A stretch of DNA of 35,416 nucleotides from an uncultured Bacteroidales bacterium (GTDB lineage Bacteria > Bacteroidota > Bacteroidia > Bacteroidales > Muribaculaceae). This document shows positions 16,097 through 25,191 of the stretch, piece after piece. The first letter of the stretch is position 1; every line of letters begins with the position of its first letter. Under the pieces are notes generated by a model, which was given only the letters and a program-made list of their open reading frames with translations, was not told the origin of the DNA and made no database searches. The stretch is taken from positions 1-35,416 of the forward strand of contig CACXLJ010000022.1 in assembly GCA_902768435.1 (NCBI GenBank). Reading direction: 5' to 3'. Position numbers and translations under genes: made by a program.

Positions 16097-17179
16097 ATGA
16101 ACGATAACGTAACCTTAATGAAGGGGAACGAGGCACTGGCCATGGCGGCCATCAGATATGGTGCCGACGGATACTTTGGCTATCCTATTACTCCCCAGTC
16201 GGAGGTACTCGAGAAGCTTGAAGAGGAAATGCCTTGGGAAACCACAGGCATGGTAGTGCTGCAGGCCGAAAGCGAGGTTGCCTCAATCAACATGGTTTAT
16301 GCTGGTGCTTCGTGCGGCAAGGCTGTCTTTACGTCTACCTCAAGCCCCGGCTTCAGTCTTATGCAGGAAGGCATGTCATACATGTGCGCAAGTGAAGTTC
16401 CTGCTCTCGTGATTAATGTGATGCGTGGTGGTCCTGGCCTTGGCACCATTCACCCCTCACAGGCCGACTACTTCCAGGCCTGCAAGGGCGGTGGTCATGG
16501 CGACTATCACCCCATTGTGCTGGCTCCCGCCAGTGTGCAGGAAATGGCCGACTTTGTGGCTCTTGGCTGGGATCTCGCATTCAAATATCGCTGCGTTTCG
16601 ATGATTCTCGCCGATGGTCTCATTGGCCAGATGATGGAGAAGGTGGTGCTGCCCGAGCAGCGTCCACGCCGCACCGAGGAAGAGATTCGCAAGCAGTGCC
16701 CGTGGGCAGTGATGGGCCGCAAGGACATGCGTCCTGCCAACATCATCACCTCGCTTGAGCTTGACGATGACAAGATGGAGGAGAACAACCATCGCTTCCA
16801 GGCCACTTACCGCGAAATCGAGAAGAACGAAGTTCGCTGCGAACTGGTGAACACTGAAGGCTGCGACTACCTGATGGTAGCATTCGGCAGTATGGCCCGC
16901 ATCGCCATGAAGACGATGGAGCTTGCCGCTGAAGAAGGCATCAAGGTGGGTCTTGTGCGTCCCATCACTCTGTGGCCGTTCCCGACCAAGGAAATTAAAG
17001 AGGCCGCTAAGAATGTGAAGGGTATTCTTGTTCCCGAGATGGCTGCCGGTCAGCTCATCGAAGACGTGAAACTCGCTGTCGAATGCAAGGTGCCCGTGGC
17101 TCACTTCGACCGCCTGGGTGGCAATGTGCCTGCTCCCGATGAGATCTTGAACGCATTGAAAAACGAACTCATTAAATGA
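16097..17179 (+). CDS. korA: 2-oxoacid:ferredoxin oxidoreductase alpha subunit
   Basis: The 360-residue subunit starts with LMKGNEALAMAAIRYGADGY and continues with FGYPITPQSEVLE, the signature of the pyrimidine-binding domain of KorA/VorB/PorA-type alpha subunits. The GIxVGLVRPITLWPFP stretch in the C-terminal third is the transketolase C-like domain. It pairs with the beta subunit to form the thiamine-diphosphate active site. Its stop overlaps the start of the beta subunit by four bases (ATGA at 17176-17179), indicating coupled translation. Confidence 0.92.
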   Translation: MNDNVTLMKGNEALAMAAIRYGADGYFGYPITPQSEVLEKLEEEMPWETTGMVVLQAESEVASINMVYAGASCGKAVFTSTSSPGFSLMQEGMSYMCASEVPALVINVMRGGPGLGTIHPSQADYFQACKGGGHGDYHPIVLAPASVQEMADFVALGWDLAFKYRCVSMILADGLIGQMMEKVVLPEQRPRRTEEEIRKQCPWAVMGRKDMRPANIITSLELDDDKMEENNHRFQATYREIEKNEVRCELVNTEGCDYLMVAFGSMARIAMKTMELAAEEGIKVGLVRPITLWPFPTKEIKEAAKNVKGILVPEMAAGQLIEDVKLAVECKVPVAHFDRLGGNVPAPDEILNALKNELIK

Positions 17180-17964
17180 AAGGACCTATGGAAAACAACG
17201 ATATCATTAAAGTAGAGAACCGGGTGTACAAGAAACCCGAGTTGCTCAGAGAGGTACACATGCACTATTGCCCTGGCTGCAGCCACGGTGTTGTGCACAA
17301 ACTGGTGTCCGAGGTGATTGAAGAACTGGGTCTTGCCGAGAAAGCTATCGGCGTTTCGCCTGTGGGCTGCGCTGTGTTTGCTTACAACTATATCGACATC
17401 GACTGGCTCGAGGCTGCTCACGGCCGTGCTACCGCTATGGCTACCGCCGTTAAGCGACTCATGCCCGACAAACTGGTGTTCACTTATCAGGGTGACGGTG
17501 ACTTTGCCGCTATTGGTACCTGCGAATCGATTCACACCTGCAACCGTGGCGAGAGCATTGCTATCATCTTCATCAACAATGCAATCTATGGTATGACCGG
17601 TGGCCAGATGGCTCCTACCACACTGCTCGGTCAGAAGACTGCAACTTGCCCCTATGGCCGCCGTGCCGACCTGAATGGCTATCCTCTGTCGATTACTCCG
17701 CTGCTGGCTCAACTCGACGGTACTCGCTATGTGACCCGCCAGAGTGTGCACACAGCTGCCAATGTGCGCAAGACTAAAGCCGCCATCAAGAAAGCTTTCA
17801 TGAACAGCATGGAAGGCAAGGGAACTTCGGTGGTTGAGGTCGTAAGTACTTGCAACACTGGTTGGAAACTCTCGCCCGAGAAAGCTAACCAATGGATGGT
17901 TGAGAACATGTTTGAGAAATACCCGCTGGGTGATTTGAAAGATAACGACGCTAAAAAGGACTAA
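17176..17964 (+). CDS. korB: 2-oxoacid:ferredoxin oxidoreductase beta subunit (ThDP-binding)
   Basis: The 262-residue subunit begins inside the alpha stop codon; an internal ATG at 17188 (MENNDI) is an alternative start. HYCPGCSHG near the N terminus and GDGDFAAIGTCE followed by INNAIYGMTGGQMAPTT form the diphosphate- and magnesium-binding motif of the family. The gamma subunit starts four bases after its stop. It forms the catalytic core with the alpha subunit. Confidence 0.93.
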   Translation: MKGPMENNDIIKVENRVYKKPELLREVHMHYCPGCSHGVVHKLVSEVIEELGLAEKAIGVSPVGCAVFAYNYIDIDWLEAAHGRATAMATAVKRLMPDKLVFTYQGDGDFAAIGTCESIHTCNRGESIAIIFINNAIYGMTGGQMAPTTLLGQKTATCPYGRRADLNGYPLSITPLLAQLDGTRYVTRQSVHTAANVRKTKAAIKKAFMNSMEGKGTSVVEVVSTCNTGWKLSPEKANQWMVENMFEKYPLGDLKDNDAKKD

Positions 17965-17968
17965 AACG

Positions 17969-18508
17969 ATGAAAGCAGAAATAGTAATCGCCGGATTTGG
18001 CGGACAAGGTGTGATTTCGATGGGTAAGATTCTTGCCTACTCGGGATTGATGGAAGACAAAGAAGTGACTTGGTTACCCTCGTATGGTCCTGAACAGCGT
18101 GGTGGTACTGCCAATGTGACCGTTATTTTGAGCGACGAGCGCATCAGCTCGCCTGTGCTCAACAGTTATGACATTGTGGTTGTGCTCAACCAGCAGAGTC
18201 TCGACAAGTTTGAGAGCAAGGTGAAACCTGGTGGCGTGCTCATCTACGACAGCTATGGCATTCACAAACCGCCCACACGCACCGACATCAATGTGCACCG
18301 CATTGAGGCCACCGAGGCTTCGATTGAGCTCAAGAACAGCAAAACTTTCAACATGATTGTGCTCGGCGCGATGCTCAAGGTGAACCCCATTGTAACCATC
18401 GAGAGTGTGCTCAAGGGCCTGAAGAAGACGCTGCCCGAACGCCACTGGCACCTCATTCCTATGAACGAGGAAGCCTTGAAGAAGGGCATGTCTTTGATTG
18501 AAGGTTAA
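17969..18508 (+). CDS. korC: 2-oxoacid:ferredoxin oxidoreductase gamma subunit
   Basis: The 179-residue protein starts with the family signature IVIAGFGGQGVISMGKILA and contains SYGPEQRGGTANVTV, both typical of the gamma domain of pyruvate/2-oxoacid:ferredoxin oxidoreductases. It follows the beta subunit after four bases and is the last gene of the operon; a very strong terminator lies at 18564-18607. Confidence 0.92.
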   Translation: MKAEIVIAGFGGQGVISMGKILAYSGLMEDKEVTWLPSYGPEQRGGTANVTVILSDERISSPVLNSYDIVVVLNQQSLDKFESKVKPGGVLIYDSYGIHKPPTRTDINVHRIEATEASIELKNSKTFNMIVLGAMLKVNPIVTIESVLKGLKKTLPERHWHLIPMNEEALKKGMSLIEG

Positions 18509-18563
18509 AGTGTTGGTTTTTAAAGCAACGCTTTAAGAAACTAAATTCAACCAATTGATAAAT

Positions 18564-18607
18564 AAAAGACTGCGTTGCGATATATTTTGTGTGCAACGCA
18601 GTCTTTT
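18564..18607 (+). terminator. Strong terminator of the kor operon
   Basis: A perfect 15-bp stem (18564-18578 with 18593-18607) whose right arm ends in TCTTTT. The 130 bases after it, up to the RluA-type gene, show no further gene and no clear promoter match. Confidence 0.9.
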
Positions 18608-18740
18608 CAATAAAAAATAGGGTGAGACTGCGGTTTGTCGATATTTGACAAGTGACGATTAGAACGATTCATCGTGTAGCAATTGTTTTGTGGCCGCAGA
18701 AATCTGACAACTGAAAACTGGAAAAAATTGTTGATTAGCA

Positions 18741-19640
18741 ATGAAGCCCAATGTACCTCAATCATCAGAGCAATTCAACTCATTCCTCGCTAAAGAGGAG
18801 ATGGAGTTGCTGCCGTACATCATGAAGTGCCTGGATGGCGTGAGCCGCACCAAGGCAAAGTCGATTCTGTCGCTGGGTGGTGTGCATGTGAATCACATCA
18901 GGGTCACTCGGCACGACTTTCTCGTGAAACCTGGCATGCTGGTCAATATCAAAAAGCGCAAGCAGCCCCATGTGGAGTTTGAGGAGGAGCAGTATTACAA
19001 TATTATCTATGAGGACTATGACATCATTGTGGTCGACAAGTCGCCCTGTGTGCTGTCGATGGGAGTGGGGCAGAACAGCCTGAACATGAAAATGCTGCTC
19101 GACAACTATCTGAAAGAGACGCGGCAGCACTGCACTTCGCATGTGGTGCACCGCCTCGACACGCGCACTTCGGGCGTGATGGTCTATGCCAAGAGCGTGC
19201 CTGTGCAGCGCATTCTTGTCGAAAATTGGCATGAAATTGTGACCGACCGCCGCTATGTGGCAGTGGTGGATGGATATGTGAATGAACCTGAGGGCCACAT
19301 CGAGACCTGGCTCAAAGACACGCCCACGCTCAAAGTGGTGAGTTCGCCCACGCCTAATGGTGGCAAGTGGGCGAGTACCGACTGGCGCAGGCTCAAGGCC
19401 AATAAGGACTACTCGCTACTGGAGTTTCACTTGCACACGGGCCGCAAAAATCAAATCAGGGTGCATGCTCAAATCATGAAGCATCCCATCGTGGGCGACC
19501 ACAAGTATGGCAGCTATACCGATCCTATAGGTCGTCTTGGTCTGCACGCATTCCGCCTGTGTTTTTACCATCCTGTGACAAACCAGCTCATGCGCTTCGA
19601 AACCCCCTTCCCCGACTCATTCCTCTCCCTCTTTGACTGA
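18741..19640 (+). CDS. RluA-family pseudouridine synthase
   Basis: The 299-residue protein has an S4-type RNA-binding domain at about 25-75 (SRTKAKSILSLGGVHVN) and a pseudouridine synthase domain at about 85-295. HVVHRLDTRTSGVMVYAK holds the catalytic Asp140, and HTGRKNQIRVHAQ is the RluA-type RNA- and base-binding motif. It converts specific uridines in rRNA or tRNA to pseudouridine; the site cannot be inferred from sequence. It appears to be a single-gene unit. Confidence 0.9.
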   Translation: MKPNVPQSSEQFNSFLAKEEMELLPYIMKCLDGVSRTKAKSILSLGGVHVNHIRVTRHDFLVKPGMLVNIKKRKQPHVEFEEEQYYNIIYEDYDIIVVDKSPCVLSMGVGQNSLNMKMLLDNYLKETRQHCTSHVVHRLDTRTSGVMVYAKSVPVQRILVENWHEIVTDRRYVAVVDGYVNEPEGHIETWLKDTPTLKVVSSPTPNGGKWASTDWRRLKANKDYSLLEFHLHTGRKNQIRVHAQIMKHPIVGDHKYGSYTDPIGRLGLHAFRLCFYHPVTNQLMRFETPFPDSFLSLFD

Positions 19641-19726
19641 GGCGCTTGATTTGCGGACTGTGAAGAATGCTTGTGGGTGTGAATAATTTTATGAGGTGTG
19701 AATAGTGATAATCACTAAAAAAATAG

Positions 19727-19734
19727 TATTTTTG
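19727..19734 (+). promoter_or_regulatory. -7 element of guaA
   Basis: TATTTTTG matches TAnnTTTG, giving a leader of about 20 bases before ATG 19762. No good -33 box is seen. Confidence 0.5.
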
Positions 19735-19761
19735 TGGTGACAAATCAACTTGACAATCATC

Positions 19762-21306
19762 ATGCAGCAAAAAATCATCATTCTCGATTTCGGCTCGCAG
19801 ACGACCCAGCTCATTGGTCGCAGGGTGCGTGAGCTTGACACCTTTTGTGAAATACTGCCTTACAACAAGTTCCCGGCCGACGATCCTTCGGTGGTAGGTG
19901 TGATTCTTTCGGGGTCACCCTTCTCGGTGCACGATCCTGATGCATTTCAGGTGGCTCTGGATCAGTTTGTGGGCAAGGTGCCTGTGTTGGGCATCTGCTA
20001 TGGCGCTCAGTACATCTCGCACACCTGTGGTGGCTGCGTTGAGCACGCCGATAGTCGTGAGTATGGCCGTGCTCACCTGGAGTGGATTGACCTCGACAAC
20101 CCCTTGTTCAAGGGCTTTGACGAGGGCTCGCAGGTGTGGATGAGCCATGGCGACACTATCACCGCCATTCCCGCCGACTGCAAAGTGATAGCCTCGACTG
20201 CCAATGTGCGCTATGCAGCCTATGCCAGCACAAGCCAGCCGTTGTGGGCCGTGCAGTTCCATCCCGAGGTGTTCCACTCCGAACAGGGAACGCTGCTGCT
20301 CAAGAACTTTGTTGTGGACATTTGCGGCAGCCGCTGCGAGTGGAGCGCTGCTTCGTTTGTGGAGTCGACAGTGCAGCAGCTGCGCGAACAGCTGGGCAAT
20401 GACCGGGTGATTCTGGGCCTGTCGGGCGGCGTGGACTCGAGCGTGTGCGCCACCTTGCTTAATCGCGCCATTGGCGACCGCCTCACCTGCATCTTTGTGG
20501 ATCACGGCATGTTGCGCAAGAATGAGTTCCAGAAGGTGATGGATGCCTACAAGGGACTTGGGCTGAATGTGATTGGCGTTGATGCCAGCGCCAAGTTCTT
20601 TGGTGACTTGGCCGGAGTGACCGACCCTGAACAGAAGCGTAAAATCATAGGTCGCGACTTCGTCGAGGTGTTTAATGCCGAGGCCTGCAAGATTCAGGAT
20701 GCCCGCTGGCTGGCACAAGGAACCATTTATCCCGACCGCATCGAGAGTCTGAATATCACAGGCAAGACCATCAAGAGCCATCATAATGTGGGCGGACTGC
20801 CCGAGGAAATGCACCTGAAGCTGTGCGAGCCGTTGCAGTGGCTCTTCAAGGATGAGGTGCGCCGCGTGGGTCGTGAAATGGGTATGCCTGAGCGTCTCAT
20901 CAAGCGCCATCCGTTCCCGGGACCTGGTCTGGCGGTGCGCATTTTGGGCGACATCACGCCCGAGAAGGTGCGCATCCTTCAGGATGCCGATGACATCTAT
21001 ATCGAGGCCATGCTGAACTATGTGTGCCCCGATGGCGAGGCGCTTTATGACAAAATCTGGCAAGCTGGCGCCATTCTGCTCAGCACTGTGCGCAGTGTGG
21101 GCGTGATGGGCGATGAACGCACCTATGAGCATCCTGTGGCATTGCGTGCGGTAACCAGTACCGATGCCATGACAGCCGACTGGGCGCACTTGCCCTATGA
21201 TTTCATGGCCAAGGTGAGCAATGAGATTATCAACAAGGTGCGCGGCGTGAACCGCGTGTGCTACGATATTTCGTCGAAACCACCCGCAACTATCGAGTGG
21301 GAATAA
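19762..21306 (+). CDS. guaA: GMP synthase (glutamine-hydrolysing)
   Basis: From ATG 19762 ([16 protein letters not shown]) the protein has 514 residues. A TTG four codons earlier is possible but unlikely. The N-terminal class I glutamine amidotransferase has nucleophile Cys79 in LGICYGAQY and the His-Glu pair in QFHPEVFHS. The ATP pyrophosphatase domain has the [15 protein letters not shown]-loop, and the dimerisation domain ends with KPPATIEWE. It converts XMP to GMP in purine synthesis. The next gene starts 53 bases downstream; a small CGGCAA/TTGCCG hairpin at 21324-21341 lies between. Confidence 0.97.
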   Translation: MQQKIIILDFGSQTTQLIGRRVRELDTFCEILPYNKFPADDPSVVGVILSGSPFSVHDPDAFQVALDQFVGKVPVLGICYGAQYISHTCGGCVEHADSREYGRAHLEWIDLDNPLFKGFDEGSQVWMSHGDTITAIPADCKVIASTANVRYAAYASTSQPLWAVQFHPEVFHSEQGTLLLKNFVVDICGSRCEWSAASFVESTVQQLREQLGNDRVILGLSGGVDSSVCATLLNRAIGDRLTCIFVDHGMLRKNEFQKVMDAYKGLGLNVIGVDASAKFFGDLAGVTDPEQKRKIIGRDFVEVFNAEACKIQDARWLAQGTIYPDRIESLNITGKTIKSHHNVGGLPEEMHLKLCEPLQWLFKDEVRRVGREMGMPERLIKRHPFPGPGLAVRILGDITPEKVRILQDADDIYIEAMLNYVCPDGEALYDKIWQAGAILLSTVRSVGVMGDERTYEHPVALRAVTSTDAMTADWAHLPYDFMAKVSNEIINKVRGVNRVCYDISSKPPATIEWE

Positions 21307-21359
21307 GGAAGATTGTCGATAATCGGCAACCGTTTTTGCCGTAAAAATGGCAGGTTATC

Positions 21360-23180
21360 ATGAATAAACTCGGTTTGAGAATAACGAACAACGGCAGGGA
21401 GGCCTATGTGGTGAATCCCAATCACAATTGGGAACTGCATACGGTTGACTTTAATGCGTGTTTGCTCGCTCTTGATAACCTTGACGATGGCGATGGTTTG
21501 ATTATCTTGTCGCATGATTCGGGCGGTTGTTATTTGGGCATTGTGCAGTTACTCAAGCAAGGGTTCAGTGGCCAGTGCATTGCCGCAAGCATCTTCGTTC
21601 CTGAGAATTTGTCGGTAGAGAGCAACAGAATCCGGCACATCATTTCAGCGGTGCGCACTCAGTTGCGTGGCACCATGCTCGACTCGGCAGCACTCGACCG
21701 GCTCTTTGCCGTCGAGTATCCCGAGAAGAACTATGTGCCTGCATTCCAGCCAAAACATGGCAAGACGATTGCCTATCGCATGGAAGCGTGGACCGATGAG
21801 GCGCTGCAGCTGCTGCTCGACAGCCGTTGCCTGTTTCAGCCGGCTTATGCCCCGCACAGGGCAACACTGCTCATCGATGCTCGCAGCGGAATCATCTGCA
21901 ATGGTATCGATATTACTCATGTGCCGGTGGTGATTCCCGAGCCAGAACCCGAACCTGGAATCATCCAGGGCCCCGAAGTGGCTGAAACCCCTGAGCCCGA
22001 AGTGGTGATTATCGAGGAGACTCTGCAGGCTGATGAGACCGGGCGAGAAGGAGAAAGCGGGCAAGATGGCAATGAAGGTGTTGAGGCTGCCGTCGGTTCG
22101 TCAGGGGTGGCTGAGCTTGAGAATCGTGGCTCGGTTAGTTTTTCAAGGGAACTGACCGGAGCCGATGATGGCGTTGAAGTCGTTGAACCGTTGGAGCCCG
22201 CCGAAAATGAAGCTGAAAAAGAGCCCTCGACCGAAAATTATGTGGTTGTTCTTGACGAGCCTGATGATGCGGTTGAGGTTCTTGGTGAAGCAGAGCCGGC
22301 CACTGCCGATGATGGCGTGAACAATACTGCCGGTGTTGTTGACGATGGTGTCGAGGTGGTGATGGGATATCCCATTCCTCCCAATGCTACTGTGCCGCCT
22401 CCACCGCCCGAGGCCGATGTGCTTGCGCGCCATGGCCTTGCCGATTATCCAAAAAATGACAACAACCCCAATCCGTCCTACAACCCCAATCCAGCTAATG
22501 GGCCGATGCCTGATGGAAATGGCAATAGTTTTGAGGAATCGAAAAGGAAATTTATGTTGTTCCTCATATTCCTTCTAGTGGGCATTCTCTTTGTGTTTAT
22601 TCTTAGTGTGAGTTTCAGTAAAAAAGACAAGGCGTCGGAGGAGCAAAAGGTTGAAGAAGTGTCAACGAGTGCATCGTCGAGCGTGTCCTATGAGCTTGAG
22701 CAACCCACGGCTTCGGCCGAGGAGGTGAGTTTGAACCAGAAGATCTATGAGGCCTATGTTGCCCAACTGGAGAGCAAAGCGGCCGAAGTGAATGCTGATG
22801 CTGGTGGACTGTGTGAGTATTTCCTGTTCGACATAACAGGTGACGGTATTCCGGAGTTGTGGGTGAGAAGTGGCACCTGCGAAGCCGATTATATGCTCTA
22901 TGTTTACCGTTATGGCATAGGGCAGTTGGAATTGATGCACTCCACAGGTGCAGGACACTCGTCGTTCTATTGCGGCGACAACTATGTGCTTCAGGTTATG
23001 GCGCACATGGGTGAGGCAGGGTGGTATAAGATTGAGCTAAGCGGTTCGGGGCTTAGTGAGGAGCTTGTGTATGAAGAGTCTGATGTTGAGAGTAGTGATG
23101 AATATGCCCAACCTGTTGAGCCTGATGCCCAAATGCATGATTATGATGTGACTTGGCCCATTGCCAGCGCATTAGAGTAG
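21360..23180 (+). CDS. Unrecognised single-pass membrane protein with acidic linker and DxTGDGxPE ectodomain
   Basis: I do not recognise the 606-residue product. Residues 1-190 form a folded-looking domain without signal peptide (LGLRITNNGREAYVVNP; IILSHDSGGCYLGIV). Residues about 190-395 are a long low-complexity acidic and Pro-rich linker (EPEPEPG, PPPPPEADV, NPNPSYNPNPANG). A single transmembrane helix at about 397-420 (FMLFLIFLLVGILFVF) is preceded by SKRK, which by the positive-inside rule puts the N-terminal domain in the cytoplasm. Residues about 425-606 would be outside and include FDITGDGIPELWV near 490, a calcium-loop-like motif also found in FG-GAP-type repeats. A signalling or sensing role across the inner membrane is only a guess. 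Confidence 0.7.
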   Translation: MNKLGLRITNNGREAYVVNPNHNWELHTVDFNACLLALDNLDDGDGLIILSHDSGGCYLGIVQLLKQGFSGQCIAASIFVPENLSVESNRIRHIISAVRTQLRGTMLDSAALDRLFAVEYPEKNYVPAFQPKHGKTIAYRMEAWTDEALQLLLDSRCLFQPAYAPHRATLLIDARSGIICNGIDITHVPVVIPEPEPEPGIIQGPEVAETPEPEVVIIEETLQADETGREGESGQDGNEGVEAAVGSSGVAELENRGSVSFSRELTGADDGVEVVEPLEPAENEAEKEPSTENYVVVLDEPDDAVEVLGEAEPATADDGVNNTAGVVDDGVEVVMGYPIPPNATVPPPPPEADVLARHGLADYPKNDNNPNPSYNPNPANGPMPDGNGNSFEESKRKFMLFLIFLLVGILFVFILSVSFSKKDKASEEQKVEEVSTSASSSVSYELEQPTASAEEVSLNQKIYEAYVAQLESKAAEVNADAGGLCEYFLFDITGDGIPELWVRSGTCEADYMLYVYRYGIGQLELMHSTGAGHSSFYCGDNYVLQVMAHMGEAGWYKIELSGSGLSEELVYEESDVESSDEYAQPVEPDAQMHDYDVTWPIASALE

Positions 23181-23203
23181 TGATTGCTTATCGTCGAGGG
23201 GCG

Positions 23204-23860
23204 TTATTTCACGATGTAAAGAATGGTGACCTGTGGTCGGCGCGAGAGTTCGGCGGGATTGGTGCCTGGCGCCCCTTCGGGCACGCGTGAACCGATGCTG
23301 CGGTAATGCTCGGTCCAGTAGGGGAGAATTTTGCCGTCGGCGTTGTGGAAACTCATGGCTATGGGATCGAAAATGAGGTGGCCTTTTGCGTCAACAAAAC
23401 TCTTTTGGACCAATTCGCTACAATAGATGGCGCTATCGCTGGGAGCAAAGTAATGGTCGTATGGTTTGCCAAGAAACGACAAGCTATTTTTGATTGTGGC
23501 TTTGACATTAACGCCCGACACGCGGCCAATGAGCAGCGCCGAAACATCGTTATCGGTCAGGAGTGAATCGAGTGGTGTGATGCACACGCCCTGGTGGATG
23601 GCTTGAATCACACTGGGCTTACCATTGGCGGTGCGATGAAAGATGGCGACATGATCGATGGGCCACTTGCCTGTGTCTTGGGTGCTCTGGGTGATAGCAT
23701 TGCCGGCGTTATTCACCACAAAAATGAGGTCAGCCTCATGCAGTAAAGTATTTTGTTCACTAACGAGTTGCTCAAATGTGACAACCCGCTGCGACCAGGC
23801 TCTTGCAGTGCAAAGTAAGGCAATCAGTAGGGCCGCCAGTCGCCAGTCTATGTGCTTCAT
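23204..23860 (-). CDS. YiiX/YebB-like permuted papain-fold (NlpC/P60 superfamily) enzyme
   Basis: From ATG 23860 (MKHIDWRLAALLIALL) the protein has 218 residues with a signal peptide ending near AWSQ. The upstream in-frame ATG at 23872 lies at the expected transcription start and is disfavoured. The circularly permuted order of the papain-like residues is clear: His70 in IDHVAIFH comes first and Cys147 in YCSELVQKSF second. Relatives hydrolyse amide or ester bonds in peptidoglycan or lipid substrates; the substrate here is unknown. It is a single gene, convergent with the membrane protein gene before it, and has its own reverse-strand promoter. Confidence 0.83.
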   Translation of the reverse strand: MKHIDWRLAALLIALLCTARAWSQRVVTFEQLVSEQNTLLHEADLIFVVNNAGNAITQSTQDTGKWPIDHVAIFHRTANGKPSVIQAIHQGVCITPLDSLLTDNDVSALLIGRVSGVNVKATIKNSLSFLGKPYDHYFAPSDSAIYCSELVQKSFVDAKGHLIFDPIAMSFHNADGKILPYWTEHYRSIGSRVPEGAPGTNPAELSRRPQVTILYIVK

Positions 23861-23876
23861 CGTGCATTTCATACTG

Positions 23877-23908
23877 CAAAATTAGTGCAAACCGAGAGCA
23901 GAACAAAA
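23877..23908 (-). promoter_or_regulatory. Promoter of the YiiX-like gene (reverse strand)
   Basis: Reverse-strand TAATTTTG (23884 to 23877) and TTTTG (23908 to 23904) with a 19-base gap. Confidence 0.7.
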
Positions 23909-23943
23909 TGAGAAACGGAGTTTTTCATTTTTTATGCCGAGGT

Positions 23944-24120
23944 GCCGCCTGATTTATCCAAATTTAGTGCAAATATGTTGCAGCGGCAACATATTCGAGG
24001 AAATTTCGAAGCAAGAGTCAGCCGAAGGCTGGTGAGCGGTTCCCAAAAGGGAATCGAAACTTTCCTCAACAATGATTCCAGTGTTTTTTCCGAACCGCCG
24101 CCTAATTTATCCAAGATTAT
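23944..24120. repeat. Cloverleaf-like noncoding element flanked by direct repeats
   Basis: Most of this gap between divergent genes is one structured unit. Near-identical 24-bp direct repeats (GCCGCCTRATTTATCCAA core) sit at 23944-23967 and 24097-24120. Between them are a perfect 9-bp hairpin (23973-23981 with 23986-23994) and a 13-bp outer stem (23997-24009 with 24054-24067, one bulge) that encloses two small hairpins (24019-24031 and 24038-24055). No gene with a credible start is present. It may be an interspersed repeat or the template for a small RNA. Confidence 0.65.
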
Positions 24121-24129
24121 AGGAAATAA

Positions 24130-24161
24130 TTGGTAATTCTCATAATTTATCATTATATTTG
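24130..24161 (+). promoter_or_regulatory. Promoter of the 238-residue secreted protein gene
   Basis: TTGG at 24130-24133 and TATATTTG at 24154-24161 with 20 bases between. It starts just right of the direct repeat. Confidence 0.65.
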
Positions 24162-24201
24162 CAAAACTTGTTAAGATTATAGCATATAATTTACAAATGA
24201 T

Positions 24202-24918
24202 ATGAAAAAGGTAGCTGTTTTGATGATGTCGCTGCTGTGCGCCATGAGCGTGATGGCTGTTGACAAGAGCGATGTGGCAGCCCCTGTGATCGAGCCTAAC
24301 GAGATGGGCTTCATCACCCTCAAGGATTGCCCGGTGAAGGCACCACATGTGAGCACCTTTGTTTATGATAACGAAGATGGCAGCATGCGTGCGAAAGTGT
24401 ATGTGGCTCGTTCTCTCGTACTGTGGTATGATGACCTTGATGTGAGTGGTGCCGAGCGCAACCGTACTCACTATCTGGATGCCAACTTCGACGGCTATAT
24501 CGACATTCTGATAGGCAGCGGCGAGAGTCGCAACTATAGCGTGCTGATGCTGTGGGATGTGGAGAAGGAGAGTTTCAAGAAGGTCGATAACAGCATGAAT
24601 GGCCTGCTGATGCTTGACCCGCAGTCGAAGACGCTGCTGCTTGAGGGCAGTGCGTCGTGGTGCTCGATGTTCTATTCCCGGTACAGGTTTGAAGGTACCG
24701 AGATGAAGCTGGTTGACCAGTTGGTGTATATCACCGAGCCGAGTGAATATGGGACCTACGGCGTGAAGGCTGCTTTCACGATAACCACCGACGAGGAACC
24801 TGGCGACGACGGTCACTACAGCAATGTGCAGTTGAGCACCAACAGCAAGGCAAGTCTGCCCAAGGATTGGCAACGCATTGTGAATGCCTATAACCAGCTG
24901 CAATTTAACGATGAGTAG
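24202..24918 (+). CDS. Secreted protein of unknown function with a calcium-loop-like motif
   Basis: The 238-residue product has a signal peptide (MKKVAVLMMSLLCAMSVMA). The mature protein is beta-rich, and LDANFDGYIDILIGSG at about 93-108 resembles the DxNxDGxxD loop of EF-hand-like or FG-GAP repeats, comparable to the FDITGDGIPELWV motif of the membrane protein at 21.4-23.2 kb. Only two cysteines (Cys44 and one in ASWCSMF) remain after the signal. It is a single gene with a strong promoter and terminator. I do not recognise the family; it would be exported to the periplasm or beyond. Confidence 0.75.
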   Translation: MKKVAVLMMSLLCAMSVMAVDKSDVAAPVIEPNEMGFITLKDCPVKAPHVSTFVYDNEDGSMRAKVYVARSLVLWYDDLDVSGAERNRTHYLDANFDGYIDILIGSGESRNYSVLMLWDVEKESFKKVDNSMNGLLMLDPQSKTLLLEGSASWCSMFYSRYRFEGTEMKLVDQLVYITEPSEYGTYGVKAAFTITTDEEPGDDGHYSNVQLSTNSKASLPKDWQRIVNAYNQLQFNDE

Positions 24919-24947
24919 GCTGGCAGTGGGGCTTGCCATTTGACAGA

Positions 24948-24993
24948 AAAAAAGAATCGCCGCAAGGTCCAAGCCCCGCGGCGATTCTTTTTT
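24948..24993 (+). terminator. Strong terminator at the left edge of the AT-rich island
   Basis: A perfect 16-bp stem (24948-24963 with 24978-24993) whose right arm ends in six T; the A-run on the left means it can also work on the reverse strand. The 160 bases after it hold no gene. Confidence 0.9.
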
Positions 24994-25155
24994 AGGGTAG
25001 AGTGTGCTGCTCGTGAGCGGTTGGTAGTATTATGAGAGTGTTCGTGTGCACAAAGATAGTGTCGTGCTGATGCTTGTTCCATACCAATCACACAAAGGAG
25101 CGAATTTTATCTTTTGCTTGAAAACTTACTAATTTCAGCACATTTTTTAATAATG

Positions 25156-25188
25156 TTTTGTTTTTCTAGAAAAAAGTATATATATTTG
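25156..25188 (+). promoter_or_regulatory. Strong promoter of the radical SAM peptide locus
   Basis: TTTTG at 25156-25160 and TATATTTG at 25181-25188 are spaced by 20 bases, one of the best promoter matches in the window. Transcription would start about 25195, leaving a leader of about 260 bases before the ATG at 25454. Confidence 0.75.
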
Positions 25189-25191
25189 CAA

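Noticed and set aside
23932..24972. 346-codon reverse-strand ORF across the cloverleaf element and the 238-residue protein gene
   Set aside because: It runs antisense to a gene with signal peptide and promoter; its C-terminal part is only the translated noncoding element.
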